Shown: positions 12,454 through 27,406 of the stretch, in pieces
How positions within the stretch are numbered: the first letter of the stretch is position 1
How the letters are laid out: each line of letters begins with the position of its first letter
NCBI RefSeq assembly: GCF_019649055.1
Contig: NW_026570307.1
Coordinates: 372,001 to 436,000, forward strand
DNA length: 64,000 nucleotides
Direction: 5' to 3'
Origin: Paramacrobiotus metropolitanus
Taxonomy: Eukaryota; Tardigrada; Eutardigrada; Parachela; Macrobiotidae
Position numbers and translations under genes: made by a program
The notes under the pieces: generated by a model
What the model was told of the DNA's origin: nothing
Databases searched by the model: none
Seen by the model: the letters and a program-made list of their open reading frames with translations, nothing else

Positions 12454-12819
12454 TAGGCTTCCATTTCTATTTTTGTTTAAGCAGATCTGACCTGGTATGT
12501 TGTCCAGCTAGTAAAATAATGAACTAACCTATCCAAATGTATTCTGCAACAAAATCGCAGCTTTTTTATACGATTACGTATTTTTTACTAACTTATTCCA
12601 TGGAGAAACAACTATGACAAAATCAATAAAGTGAATCTCCAAAACGGCAATTTAAAACGACAGAAAAACTGAGCGAGTACATTTGTAATTATTCTTAGAC
12701 TGGACAGTTTGATCATTAACAAAAATCATTCTTAAGAATAAAACAATACCAAACCGGAATATCAGTGTCGAGATCATTGATAACAAACACAACTTCCTCA
12801 TTTACCAAGCAAACTGGCT

Positions 12820-14748
<1,929 letters not shown>

Positions 14749-15751
14749 GGTCAGGAGACTCCGCACTGAATAAGTTTGCGAAAAAATTCCTGTATAATGT
14801 TGTGATAAACCTTATACAAATCACTGAAATCAGAACTCCCAGAGCAACATGCACACTGAATTCTCCAGAAACATAGTCTTTGTGGCACCACGAGTCCACG
14901 ACTAGGCAGCACTGGCAGCAGCGGCGTGGTTGACTGGTTGACTACATACGTAAACCAGGAATCAAGCAGCACAATAAAAACAGAAAATTGGGAAATAAAC
15001 AAAAAACAAATGAATCGCAAAGTGCAAACAAAGTTTAAACACACAGCTGCTTGTACAGTACAAAGTAGACATGCATGATGCAAACAGCAAAAATCAACAA
15101 ATTTCAAAAATAAACTTCTCTTCCTGTAAATTTCAATGTGGTATGGCAAGCCGGGCGCCGTAACACCGGAACAGGCACAATGGTAACCCGTTTGGACTTT
15201 GGCACCGCAAACTTTGGCCTTTTAATGGAGTGGGTGGGCCAGAGCGACACTGGCCGCTATCCAGCGACTGTAGCAAAATTTAATATTTTAGTGGTAAACG
15301 ATAATATTACTTTGGTGCCCACTAGGTAACAAAATACAAAACTAGAAAAATTTTATAGAAGTTATTGGTAGTTGGTACGTCCGGTACCGGTTACCGGTAG
15401 GAGCAAAATTTAAAACAGGAAGTGTATGCAAAGCCCGTCTTTACTGTAACTTAACCGCCCGTCTTTAACTTAACCTTTCTAAACCAGTTTTCTGGAAAGA
15501 TAATTTTGCCGAAATGCAGTATTCCCTCCATATCATGGCCGAAGTTTGCACCTTTCAATCTGAAAATGTCCTCATGCCCGTGCTCATAGTAGCTAGAGTG
15601 CAAATTAAACTTTAAAATTACAAATCCTGTTTATTAGAGCATGGACCGGTTAAGAAGTTTTAGTGATTTGTTTTATTCTACGGAAACTGAACATTTAATT
15701 TGGGTAGTACAGTAAAGTTACAGCAACAGAAAAGTTATCTTTAACAGTAAC

Positions 15752-15803
15752 GTTGTAAATTTTAATACCGGCAGCAGCTGCTGCCGGTATTAAAATTTAC
15801 AAC
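15752..15803. repeat. perfect 52-bp palindrome
   Basis: The left half 15752-15777 and right half 15778-15803 are exact reverse complements with no spacer. The centre is GCAGCAGCTGCTGC. It sits in the CDK5/BAF60 intergenic region, one base from a second palindrome. Confidence 0.95.
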
Positions 15804-15804
15804 T

Positions 15805-15832
15805 GTTAGGTACAACTGCAGTTGTACCTAAC
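15805..15832. repeat. perfect 28-bp palindrome
   Basis: The half-site GTTAGGTACAACTG is followed directly by its reverse complement. It is separated from the 52-bp palindrome by a single base. Confidence 0.95.
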
Positions 15833-16416
15833 TTGTAATACGCCGGTAAACTCTGTAGTCTGTAGTCAAGATGATATTGATACTTAGTTGATACAGCCGG
15901 TAGTCAAGATTGTAGTCAAGCGAAATTGTGGATGTTCAATTTAAATGTGTGCTTTCTTTCGAATTTGTAATGAAAATTTAATATAAAAAATTATAACAAT
16001 AAATTTTCATACTAAGAAAATACAAATTATTACAAAAAGTATTAATCATGACAAGTTTAAGCTGGAAAAATAACGCCCATAGTAGGCCAGTGCGAACCAT
16101 CAGTAAGTAACTGAATCCGCCTAATAACTGATTGTGACTTTTCTACCTTGTCCGGATACCCGACTTATTCAAGGCGACATCCAGCTCGTCCCTGTAGCTA
16201 TCGACGTTATTGACCTGGATATGGCTGTGCTTGTTCACAGAGGATGCAGAATGCGCAAATCTCCGCTGTGTATTATTGACTACCCATTGCGCACACAGCA
16301 GAGCATAATCGCCGTCTGTCTCTCTTTTCAAAGTTGAAAGTTTAATCAACACAGAAAATTATTATTACCGAGGGGACCATCGTTTGGCCTGGTTAAAGAG
16401 GCGCACTCATACGAAT

Positions 16417-19400
16417 ATGTCAATTCAGCAGTCGGCTTATCAGGTTTGTTAGTCTATTTTTATTAGTTTGTTCGCGTACAACAAGTCACAGCCTCTCACG
16501 GCAGTCGCACAGGATGCTGTCTTTTCTATCACGGGAGAGATGGTGATACTCTCAGGATCGTCTCACTCTCCCGTTACTCTTTGTTGGGTGCCACTGTATA
16601 ATTATTGATTTTTCTTATCCAAAGGGCCAAGTTGCTGCACCATCCGCCGCAGCCTTACCCATCAACACCGCCACTAATCTCAATCCATTAGCGGCCCCCC
16701 TCACACGGCCACCCTATCCCGGGGGCCCTGCGTCATCCTTTCCTTCCCAGCCGTTCACCCCCCAACTACCGGTCCGCAATGATATGCCCCGCCTGCTCTG
16801 CCCTACAGTCCCAGTGGAGGACGGGCCGCGCTGACCGCGGCGCTGAAACGACCCCCGGCAGCCGGGGCGCCCCCCTTGGCCGGGACTCCGGGCTCTTCCA
16901 CTGCTCCATTCCCCACTCCCATGATGCATCGTGCACCCGCCGTGCCAGTGCCTGCTCCGGCGGCCAGTACTTCGGGCCCGGCGCAGCCTGCCAGAAAGAA
17001 GCGCAAGACGGCCGACAAAAGTCTCCATCCTGGGGTACTGTGAATAGTTTGATTTTGTTTGGATAATTATGATAAATAATTTATCTCTTATTTATACGAA
17101 TAATTATCCTCTTTAAGTCTTTTGAAGTTAATTTGTGATTTACCTTATCACCGTTCAGATACCGGGAATAGGTTCTGTCGTTCTGATAATAGGCACTTCG
17201 TAATAAAACAGTTTGCTGTAGCAAAAAATTCATTGCCGATGCGATTCGGATTTTTGTTCGAATTTCGAATTACATTCGATTTTCCTGCTTAAGATACGTT
17301 GCCTGATTAAGCATCTGTTATTCCAGATCAAGCATATTGTACCAGAGTCCAAAGCCTATATGGATTTATTGGAATTCGAGAAGAAACTGGATTGTACCAT
17401 ATCTCGCAAAAAGATTGAAATCCAAGAAGCTTTACGCAAGCCTCAGAAGGTAGTTTTGGTCCATAGTTTCAGTTGCTTATCTGTATTCCAGCCAGAGAGC
17501 TTCTTAATATGCGGTAGTGTGGTGGTATTGCAGTTCTCTTTGTGAATTATACAGATCAAAAAGAAGCTGCGAATTTTTGTGTCACATACCTTTACGCCTG
17601 GGAAGCCGGAAACAGAAGCTGGCGACGGGTCGTATCCGATGTGGGAATTGCGCGTAGAAGGGCGATTGTTGGAGGATCTTAACGTAAGCATATAGTGTTC
17701 TGCAGATTTGTATTGTTCCTTTGTCAGTATGTAGTGATTACATTTTTTCATGTGGATTCATAGAAGTAGTGTTAATACTTGACATGTAGCTTGTGTTCTT
17801 TGTTTATGTTAGAAGCAGCAAGCTGCCGGCACAGACGCCGCTGCGAAGCCACCAGCTCCGGAAGCACCCAAATCTCGACGGAAATTCTCTTCGTTCTTCC
17901 GCAGCTTGATTATCGAATTGGATCGGGAGTTATATGGCCCAGATAATCACCTTGTCGAGGTAAAGCATTAAAGCATTTGCCTTCTGGTTATGATCCCTGT
18001 GCACAGCTGAAAAGGTGGTCAAATTAAATTACTGTATACGTATACGTGTAGTTGTAAAACAGTAGCGAAGAATACAGTAGTCGCCAAGTGAAGAATGCAT
18101 GGAATAATGGATGCCAAAATTACTGTACTGCTTCTTTAAAATGTGGAACGAAAAATGTAAATAGGGTGTCATATCGTCTCGAATTCGTACAGCATGTCGG
18201 ACGAGATGATCTGTTTCTATGTAAGTAAAATTGTAAACATGGTGAGGGAATTCTTCTTAAATTTTGTCACAAAATATTGTTGTCGTATTTCTAATATTGT
18301 TTTGGTATCTTGTTATGGTCTTTACTCTTGAAGAGGAAACTCGCACCGCATAACAGTAAACGGTGAATACGTGTGTTAATGTCTTTCTTATGTTACAGTG
18401 GCACCGATCGGCCAGCACTCAAGAAACAGATGGATTTCAGGTGAAGCGCATTGGCGATCGCAACGTTAAGTGCGTTATCATGCTGATGTTGGATTACACA
18501 GTAAGCCATCGCAATCGTTTGAAGTTTCCACTTTGAGTTTACTCGTACTTACTTTAATATTTTGTGGCTGTAGCCTCCTTACTACAAACTGGACAATCGG
18601 TTAGCGAAGTTGTTAGGCTTATATGTGGGCACAAAAATCAGCATCTTCAGCCATTTTTGGGAATACATTAAGCGGAATAAACTGCAAGATCCGTCTCATC
18701 CCGACTATCTAAATTTGGATGCCCCGTTACAAGTGGTACGTATTGTTGCTGCACTTCCTTGTGTGTGATTGAGATTTTGTTACCTGTTTTGCATTTGATG
18801 CTACTTTTTATCGCCTTGTGACTCGCGTAATATTACATTAACAAATTTCATATTTTTATTTTATATACAGGTAAGTACTATTATGCCTATCGGCTATCGT
18901 GACAAGTGTTGTGCACGCACCACATTGGAAATTCACTACAAATTTTGCGGCGTTGGAATAAGCATTTTGTTTTTGCTGTTTATCTTCCGTCTTCTTAACT
19001 TTTCAGCTGTTCAGCACCAAACAGATTCGAATGCAAGAAGTGGCGCAGCGGCTGCAGGCATTGCTGTTTTCCCCCGATCCCATCATCATTCATCATATGA
19101 TTACGTGAGTATATTGAAATTCGGGAATTTGCCGTGTAGAAATACCGGCTAAGCTGGACTGGGTGTCTTCACATGGGAAATTGGGTGTAATGCGCAGGGT
19201 GGATAATAGCGAAGGACGGCGCACCGCCTGTTATGATGTTGATGTGGATGTTGATGATCCGGCTAAGCCCCATATGACCAATTTCTTCCAGGGCGTATCA
19301 CAGACACAAGAGATTCAGCAGCTGGATAACAAGGTACTTAGACGCGCCTGGCCCATAGCAATATATCATCCCAAATTGGACCCGGGTTAATTCTTGTGTT

Positions 19401-19874
19401 TTCGTTGCGTTTTTGGCAGTTTATTAAATCAGATTAAGCCTGTAAAACGTAGTCGGCATTTCAGAGTTTAAATATCTTTTGCTGCACCGAAATCAGTGTA
19501 GATTAGGAAACGGTAAATTCATAAATTATATTTACGGCTGCTTGAAATAATGATGCGGTGGAATAGAATTTCGGATGTAAAGTGACGGTGATTTTTTGCA
19601 GATTTGTGAAACAGTGGAACACATTAATCAGCTGCGTATAAGTCGGGAGTTTTACATGAGCTTCGCCAGTGATCCACAGAAATTCATTGCCCGCTGGATT
19701 CAGTCGCAGGCGTCAGATCTGAAGTCTATGACCGATGTGATCGGTGTGCCGGAACAGGAGCGACGGGCGGATCATTATATCGGGGATTGGTCGCGGGAGG
19801 CGATACACCGCTATTTCTACAATAAACTCTTACAACGCCGTCAAGAACTGGAGCAGGCGCTCAATATCAAGTAG
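16417..19874 (+). CDS. SMARCD: SWI/SNF subunit BAF60 (SMARCD)
   Basis: Exons join in frame to 516 residues: 16417-16443, 16625-16752, 16809-17034, 17327-17449, 17555-17683, 17813-17959, 18399-18500, 18574-18735, 19007-19104, 19198-19333 and 19602-19874. Human BAF60a has 515. The N-terminus is Pro/Ala-rich, then [26 protein letters not shown] and [32 protein letters not shown] and [17 protein letters not shown] lead into the SWIB domain ([18 protein letters not shown]). The end ([12 protein letters not shown]) is the family's. The intron 16753-16808 is only 56 nt and is needed to keep frame. BAF60 links chromatin-remodelling complexes to transcription factors. It lies tail to tail with the GPCR. 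Confidence 0.95.
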
Positions 19875-20316
19875 ACAGTCACCATCGCGCCCTGTGTGTG
19901 CATCGACAATTCCCACTTGTTGGTCGTCCGTATTCTCTTTAGAAGGGAATTTGTTTTGACCCTCTTTTACCCCTTTGGGGATTTGTTTAATTTAATGTTT
20001 AGCGGCATGAGTTTTGTTGTTTTGACTTGTTTGTATATTTGTTCCACTGTTTTTACTTGTCGGGATTTTATTCGTCTGTCTTGCTGACGCAACTTGTGCG
20101 GGACGTCATTATCGTGGAAGTATACCAGATTTAATGCGAATAATGGGCATTTGTATGAACGTATGCAAAATGATCAGTATAAATGCGTTAATCTGATTTG
20201 AAAAGGTTAAGCGTGGAAGAAAGATAAACTGTACATTTGGAAAATATACAACCCATTCAGAAATTTCGCAGATTATCTTGGAAGCAGTGCGAAACGTGCG
20301 AGGGATTTGCGTTTTC
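19875..20316. other. intergenic, convergent 3' UTRs
   Basis: This lies between the BAF60 stop and the GPCR stop. Nothing else is seen. Confidence 0.35.
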
Positions 20317-23300
20317 TTATAAGAGAACCAGTAATCCGCTGCCTACTTGGTACAGCGCGTCGCCCCGTAACCAGATCTGAATGGGCCGCGGAGGTGTGCA
20401 ACCGGTCTTGGACAATGGCGGTTGACTGGTGGTCGCCGCGGTGCCGGTCAATTCCCGCAGGGTGTTGGTTTCGCGGATGAGGATGGTGGCATTGACGGCG
20501 GATTTACTGTTGGCTGTTCCGCCGCCACCACCACCGCTGGCCGCCGGATGGCATTTCCGAGAACGCTTAAAGGCTTTTGAGTAACTCTGCTTAAAGTTAT
20601 CGCTCAGTACCGCGTACAGGATGGGATTAATGGCGGAGTTGGCAAAACAGAAGCACTGCAGGATCAAACAGACGACGACTACCACGCGACCATCTTCCGG
20701 TCGCAGTGATTCCAGGTAGTCGCCAGATAGAACAATAAATAGCTGAAATACCCTGAAACAATGTTACAATATCACAATAATGTTTAAGGTAAAAAGCTGA
20801 AAGTGTACGATAAAATGCTCCCACAGACAATATAATATTACACGTTTTTTATGGTTAGACATTATATGTGTTTGGATTACCAACAGCTAAATTCGGGTAC
20901 TGAATGGTGTACTTGGCGAATACTGTTGCCGTAATTTTTACCGGATCGCTTAAAACGTTTACGATTGTCTTGAATTTTACAAATTCTTAATATAAAATCT
21001 GCAGTTATCATAGAGGTATAAAATCATGAACTCCTCCTCAAAAGATACTTACCAGTAAGGTGTCCAGCACATAATGTATACCAGGATTACAATAAATATC
21101 ATGGTGGTCACTCGACGCAGTTTGTCCGTTCGACGTTTAATACTCTGAGAAGCACTTGTCGTCGTCACCACCATATTCGTGCTGGCGATCTTCTCATGAC
21201 TGCTACGTATGCTCCGCAATACCATCCCGTAGAAAAACATCATGAGGATGACCGGAAGTGCATAGCCCAAAATAAAACAATACAACGCAAAAACGCCTTC
21301 TCCATCCAGTACCAGCGAGGTGGCATTGTAGCCCGGCCAGAATATATTGCACTGGGTTGTTTCTCCGCCATCGCTGTAATTAGATGACTGCGTTCCGGAG
21401 TACGCAAAAACGGGATACACTAAAGGAAAGATGACCCAACATAAGCGTAAACAGTAATTATTTCACCTTATACTTAACACAATATGTACAATATATGCGT
21501 GTGCTTACATATAAAGGTGAAGATTATACATTACGGTGTGAAATATTGTATAATATCGGTGTGAAATTATTATATTAGAACCATAGCATATATTATAGCA
21601 GACATTAAACAGTGACGTAAATAAATATTACAAGCAAATATGAGTCATCCATCAATGCTTGGCTCACAAAAAATGAAGTCTACAAAATCATAGTGCTGCT
21701 ACATTGCAATGGTATATCTGTAGTTGCTCATGTCAGATTGAAAACCTGAGTTTCAGTACTGAAATAGTTAATTTTCTAAAATTAAGTGAATTATTTCAAA
21801 AAATAAAATATGTGTGCATACTCAAACTCATGGCCAAACTCCAAACAAAGGCGCAGATGAGCAGAGCCGCACCCGTTGTACGTAAGCGACGACTCCAGAT
21901 CGGCCAGCTGTGCAATTAGACCAATAATAATATTGTGCCCCTCCACTACCTTGTATCTGTAATTTGTCTTGAAAACTGTGACATTTAACCGCCCCTTACC
22001 ATATCGCCAGATATCGGTCTACAAATAAATACATGCGTAACAACATCTAATACACCGTTAAATTAGTCCATTTTTATAAGTAATGCTTAGTCCCGTACCT
22101 GCACTCATCGTCACCAAGAAGAAGCTGGACGCAAACTGGTTAATGGTGCTAACGGAGTAATATCTGCAATATAAAATCACCCAGATGCATTTTAAGCTGA
22201 CATCAACGTGTTAACCGTCATGCGTCAGAGGGAAAACGTTTTGCTGGCTGACATACATTTTGCAATAAATGTTGCCAAATGGCCAGTTACCGATTATGGA
22301 TGTGACCACCAGGAGCGGTATGTTCACCAGGAAGGCAATATCAGCCAGGGCAAGAGCCAGGATGAACACATTGGTCACGGTACGCATAACCGAGAAACGC
22401 AGGATAACATAAAACTGTAAAAGCCCCCATTTGGTCATATTTTATGGATGTATGAATGTTTCGTCAACACCCGGTAATTGACACATTTACCCAGTACTTG
22501 TGCACGAATACGCAGTAAAAACCATTTCTATATGTTCGTAGCATGTTCTTACAATAACACCATCTTAATGCTAAGAAGTAAGAACATCGCTAAACATTGT
22601 ACGTCATAATCACCGTATTAGGCAAGTTGGATTTATTGTATAATTTTTTATATTGCGGTATTATTAGACGTACATCGCATAAAACTGAGTTAATTATGAA
22701 AATCAATTCTGCAGTAGATGTGCCGGTGCTTTGTACTTAATTTAGTCTTTTAGCGACCCTGGGTACGCTTTTGTCAATATACGAGGTACCCTTCAGATTT
22801 GCACGCGTCGTCAAATAGACTTCGGAGAGTAATTCCCAAGAAGTTTAACTTATGCAAAATACAAATTATACTGACATATAAAACTTGTGATGCAAATTTT
22901 ATTTGCCTTAACTGCAACGATTTGCGGTCACTTCTAGTAGTGCTTATCGATTTATTTCAAAAACGAAGCTAAAACTCTGTCTAGCCAGTGCCAGCAAACA
23001 CTACAGTGCTATCACGGTATCACCCACATTCGCGATGTATCGATATCAATAAGCCGGTTACTGGATAAGCTTTTCGTGCTGTAAAACTTTACAATATTCA
23101 TCAACCTTCTTTCTAAAGTTGACATTTTAGTGTTTCACGATACTATTCCATTAATTTATTGCGTCATTTTCTGCGCGTCTAAATATTTGGAACACTACGT
23201 AAATATCCATATTTTGTGATTAATGTATGAAATTTAGAGCAGTGCGTGACCGGCTTTTCGTGTGGATGACCGGATATGCGGTGTATACATGTAAATAGAT

Positions 23301-23720
23301 ATCTATATACAATTGTACAGACTACAGAGGCTGTACAACATTATACTTGTTACACTATAAAAGGTATGGCTTGCAACAGTAAACGATGGTCATACTGACT
23401 CATACAAAGCGACATTTTCCATAAAAAACTTTTCAGATTACTTGTTATTAAGTGTTTCCCAAGTCAAACGTGCACGTGTGTACTTAGTTATTGCCGTTGA
23501 ATAAATATCTTTCCTACCAGTCGGTGTTGTCGACGCGAGCTATACTTACCACTAAAATGTTTCCTCCCAGACCCACCACACAGATTAGCATGTAGACAAC
23601 TCCAATCCCGTAAATGTAATCGACACCGTATCCGCTAAGCTCTTCCAGTTGTTTAACCACATTATCCGGGTGGGACGAACCGTTAACTTCACTTTCCCTG
23701 GAATCCACGGCAATCTCCAT
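20317..23720 (-). CDS. allatostatin-C/somatostatin-type receptor (class A GPCR)
   Basis: Seven exons join in frame to 433 residues: 23720-23550, 22414-22257, 22163-22099, 22018-22000, 21907-21822, 21419-21053 and 20752-20317. The start is the first ATG (METs at 23720) before an extracellular tail with an NGSS glycosylation site. All seven helices are present: GNILVFYVILR, LALALADIAF, STINQFASSFFLVTMSADRY, ICAFVWSLAM, ALYCFILGYALPVILMMFFY, IFIVILVYIMCWTPYW and NSAINPILYAVLSDNFKQS. NWPFGNIYCK, the extracellular CNIFWPGYN loop and the SxxxITQFxSS-type TM3 match insect allatostatin-C receptors, relatives of somatostatin receptors. These couple to inhibitory G proteins. The DRY motif is on a 19-nt exon. 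The tail has six consecutive glycines. Confidence 0.85.
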
Positions 23721-25728
23721 AGTTGGCAAATCCGAACCTAAAACGTTTCCGCTCAATACAACACCAGTAATTTTGTATGGTTTAATAAAATTCTTCACCT
23801 TATGGAAAGTGTTAGCTATTTCCTATAGAAATGCCATTGTACGATTGCACAAGTAAGATAGCACTGAAAGAAAGAAAGCTTTCCTGACATTCGGGAAATC
23901 TTCTTGTTATCCCTTAAATATCAATGGAATAATCTGCCCGCAGGAAACATCCAAAGGGTTATTTAACTGAACCCGTAGAAGACAGCGATGTGCCCGCCTG
24001 TCACGACGGAAGATTGCGATAAAGGTGCGTGGCTGCGGCATTAATAATCGTAATCCGTGCCGCCAAATCCCCTAACGTATCGATGACGCTGGGAGTCAAC
24101 CCGGTAAACACGGAGCTTATGGAAGGTAGCAAAGGTGCAATTCTGGCGTTAGAATTAGGGTTATGCGCCGTAATGGTTGGACGACACAGCGGCGTTTGCC
24201 GCTGACCGGAAGCTGGATGTAACACCGCCTCTCGCGCGTTAAACTGTATAGTGTATAAAGGCGCTTAGCCAATCATAGCGCAGCTCGATCCGGCCGCCAA
24301 AAATTCTGTTCACATTAAGTACGTACAGTATGCTGCGTACAATACATTCAATGCGCAAAGTCAGCGTCTTAACCGGGTAAATTTAACTTTTCACCCTGTC
24401 TGCCAGTCTTCCCGGCGCAGGAATAATTTCCGGTTTATTTACAGGAAAGCTAGACTAATGTATCCGTCTGGATTCCGGTTACGCTGCAACGTGATTACGA
24501 CGGACTCGTGCCCTGGCTAGCGCATATGGTTTCGGCTGCGTAATATTGCAAAACGCGAATATACTGCTGTAGCAATTGAAATGTTGATGGGAAATGCTAA
24601 TGCTTTCGGGAAGCCATGGCAAGTGGACATTATTAAAATGATTATACCGAATCGGGGTTAGCGAAGATGTGTGTAACTGGTTTGCCCGTCACATGAACCT
24701 GGATTAACCGGAATTGTTTATTAACTTTACATTGCATGACGCACGTTTCGGCATAGTAATCGAACAGTTTTGCATGAGATTCAGCGAAGTTCTGCTGGCT
24801 ACATCGAGGATAAGCATTGTTATGGTTTTGGTCCGTTTATGAAATTAGCACTACGAACAGAGCTTTTAACTTTCCAGACTAACAGTAAGTTTAATTCAAG
24901 TGATCAGTTGTCTGGTTGAATATGTGAACTGTGGCAGGTTAGCTACTCAACGAGTAACTGTTTCAGGGTGAACTAACATTCTCAAGTATTAACGTTCATC
25001 TCGTACTACAGTAAAATTTATACAAGCGAATTCTGTTTGTGCTCAAATTATTAATAATATTGAACTACTATATTAAACTTGTAACACACTCGAATCGGTT
25101 TCGAGCAAACAGACTTCCGCAATGAAACATTATGTTTATATACTACCTTTTTTTGCAAGGCATGCTATAAGAATTAAATAATACTTGTTTTGTGTAACAT
25201 GTAACATGATTGCAGCCAGCACGACAGTTTACCATTATTGTATTGCAAGTTTTTGAGCTGGTGTAGTGGCGGCAGTTTCTCTGGGACACTCAAATAGCGT
25301 TCTACATTACACCTTCAATTGTTTCTGCTAATGAAATAAACTCTGTGATCACGTTTCTTCACGGATCATCTTTCAGAAACTCCGGAAAATAGTATCGGCC
25401 ATCTTAAAGTAGCATTTCAACAGAAATTAATACGACGTTCTCGTGCTTTAAGTTACGCTGAAATATACATCATAAATAATAACTAAAGAAACTATGTAAC
25501 AGTTATGAGCATGAGTTGAAAAGCTATTGTACGCTTTGCTATATAAACTCATTCCGCTTAAATTGTTCAAACATATTGTACAGTTCGCTTTGGCTTGACA
25601 ACTGTAATATCTACGAACTAAAGCACCTACCAACCAAACCGTTATCAATTCGTTTTTAGTTGCAAAGTACTTATTTGAAATTAGACCTTAAATCTTCAAT
25701 TTTATATAATCGTATTTGCAACTCGAAA
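23721..25728. other. intergenic, divergent promoters
   Basis: This 2 kb lies between the GPCR (-) and the secreted His-rich gene (+). No supported coding exon is seen. An open frame at 24001-24225 lacks an ATG and is not supported. A TATA box for the right-hand gene is listed separately. Confidence 0.4.
25541..25548 (+). promoter_or_regulatory. TATA box of the His-rich secreted protein gene
   Basis: TATATAAA stands about 190 bp before the ATG at 25729. The distance fits a transcript start near 25570 with a 5' UTR of about 160 nt. Sharp TATA promoters are typical of highly or stage-specifically expressed genes. Confidence 0.45.
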
Positions 25729-26631
25729 ATGTTTGGCAAATCCTTTGCATTTTCGTGGCTATCGATCACCGGTGTTCGCAATATTCTGATTGCTTTTCTG
25801 GCGATATGTTGTCTACCGTTTGGCAGCGCTGATAGCAGCAGTTCCGAGGAGCATCATCACCGGCATCGAGCATTCCCAGCGTTAGCGCCTATTTTGCCGG
25901 TGTTACCTAGTCGCACCGCGGCACCGGTTATCCAACTCAAACCGCCAACACGAGACTGTGTCTGTGTACCCGAAAAAGTGCGAAGCAGCATTAAAGATTT
26001 CCATCCGGATCGTGATGTGGAAATCACCGGAAATGTTCCTGATGTGCATCATGTGCCAGCAAGTAAGCAGTAACGATGCCCTTAATGATGTTATATCATT
26101 ATTGACTTATAATTTTAAGTGAAGACATAGTGCATTGAAAAGGTCACCAATCTTAAATCCAATTTTGCAGTAAGCTATCCGACAATTGTGGACTTGTATC
26201 CCGTACAACATCACCGCCGTTTTTACGAATCAAGCTCCAAACCCAAATCCTACAGCGATAAACAAATTCAGCAGTCGGATGATGCCGACAAACTCTATGC
26301 AGATCGCCATCCACACAAGTCAATCGGCATTGAACTCAACACTGAAGTCCACCAACACAGCCATTTTGCGGGACCCGAAAGGAAAGTACCGACCGGCAAA
26401 GGTGACCATAAAGAACAAACGGAAGTCAGCTCCAAGGAGAAAGAAAAGAGCAACGTCACTAAAGAACACTCGAAAGATCCAGTGAGGATCGATGTGAATC
26501 TGATTCCGATCGCTCACAACAAGGACACGGTCTATCATCCGCAAAACAGGTATCCGGTACACACTCCGCATATTCGTGGTCATCATTACCAACCGGCCTA
26601 TCACGACTACAAATCACACATGGCCTATTAA
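25729..26631 (+). CDS. secreted histidine-rich, disordered protein
   Basis: Two exons (25729-26062 and 26171-26631) join in frame to 264 residues. I recognise no family. The N-terminus reads as a signal peptide: basic start, then VRNILIAFLAICCLPFGSADS with likely cleavage after SADS-like residues. The mature part begins with SSSSEEHHHRHR, has one CVC pair (RDCVCVPEK), then a long hydrophilic, charged stretch with many His, Lys, Ser and Glu (HKSIGIELNTEVHQHSHFAG; SSKEKEKSNVTKEHSKD) and ends NRYPVHTPHIRGHHYQPAYH. There is little hydrophobic content after the leader, so it is probably disordered, possibly a cuticle, matrix or metal-binding protein. The TATA box upstream supports regulated expression. 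Confidence 0.7.
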
Positions 26632-27406
26632 AGGGCACTGATTTAACCGTGGGCACTTGGCAGTTCCATGCTCAACATGCATATGTTCGTCGTTGTTCTG
26701 CTTTTCTATTTCGCAAACTTTTACCTGATTATTTATACATGTACAAGCATTACGATCACGAGTGCACGGCGTGCTTTTGTGCTAATACGCGATTAATGAT
26801 GTCCAGCGAATCTGTTATAGTTTCTAGTGTTATACTGAAAGAAAAACTAAAACTTTTGGCCTAAATGCATAAAGTCGTGCAAACCCGGGAGATTCTTAAC
26901 AACAGTAGCGCGACTCCAATCTCATACACCCGGTCCACGCCTGTGTGTCCGCGTGTCATCGTTACACACGCTGACACATTGGACAAACTGCTCAACTGAA
27001 ATGATAGACATCATCAAAACGGGCCAAAAGTACTAAACCAACTCGGCGACCACAGTACCATGGCTACCTCATGCAACTAACATAGTCAAGTAACAAGTAG
27101 TGCCCTCATGTAATTACACTGCAACTACGCTGACAATACGTTCCATACATTGGCACCACTCGTGTGCAGGATTACAGCTCGTCTCGCCACGCGTTAGTAT
27201 CAATACCACAATGTTTGCCAGACGCAGAACTTGATGTTGTTTCGTTCGTTATTAATTTTTATTTATTTGAACTATTTCAGACGATTTTATGGTGCTCATT
27301 AGTCTTGTTAGACATTTTCTGGGTCCTTAATTGCCCTCTGTAACCCCGGCGGTTGATCGGTTGATTGGTAGTCCGTGGAACACTGAGGCTGAGCCTTCCA
27401 TTCAAC
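26632..27406. other. intergenic containing inverted-repeat arm A
   Basis: This lies between the His-rich gene and CLP1. Apart from the 140-nt repeat arm at 26854-26993, nothing is seen. Confidence 0.35.
26854..26993 (+). repeat. dispersed repeat, arm A (inverted relative to arm B)
   Basis: This 140-nt segment recurs in reverse complement at 31851-32010. About 112 nt, from GAGCAGTTTGTCC inward, are identical in both. The other end (GGCCTAAATGCATAAAGTC) also matches, but the two parts are joined by different linkers of about 4 and 25 nt. Confidence 0.95.

Larger units (their letters stand above)
14749..16416. other. intergenic with two palindromes
   Basis: This 1.7 kb lies between CDK5 (-) and BAF60 (+), so it contains both promoters. 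No supported exon is seen. Short open frames near 15140-15330 and 16134-16350 have no splice or family support. Two perfect palindromes are listed separately. Confidence 0.4.

Noticed and set aside
15138-15329. 63-codon plus-strand frame between CDK5 and BAF60
   Set aside because: It has low-information composition and no splice or promoter support.
16134-16352. overlapping frames on both strands before BAF60
   Set aside because: Neither shows a family motif; the sense frame does not join the BAF60 first exon.
16625-17034. apparent frameshift in the BAF60 N-terminal exon
   Set aside because: The frame is restored exactly by a 56-nt intron (16753-16808) with GT..AG ends and a pyrimidine-rich tract, so no frameshift is needed.
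24001-24225. 74-codon minus-strand frame upstream of the GPCR
   Set aside because: It begins without an ATG, has no splice context to the receptor, and no recognisable motif.
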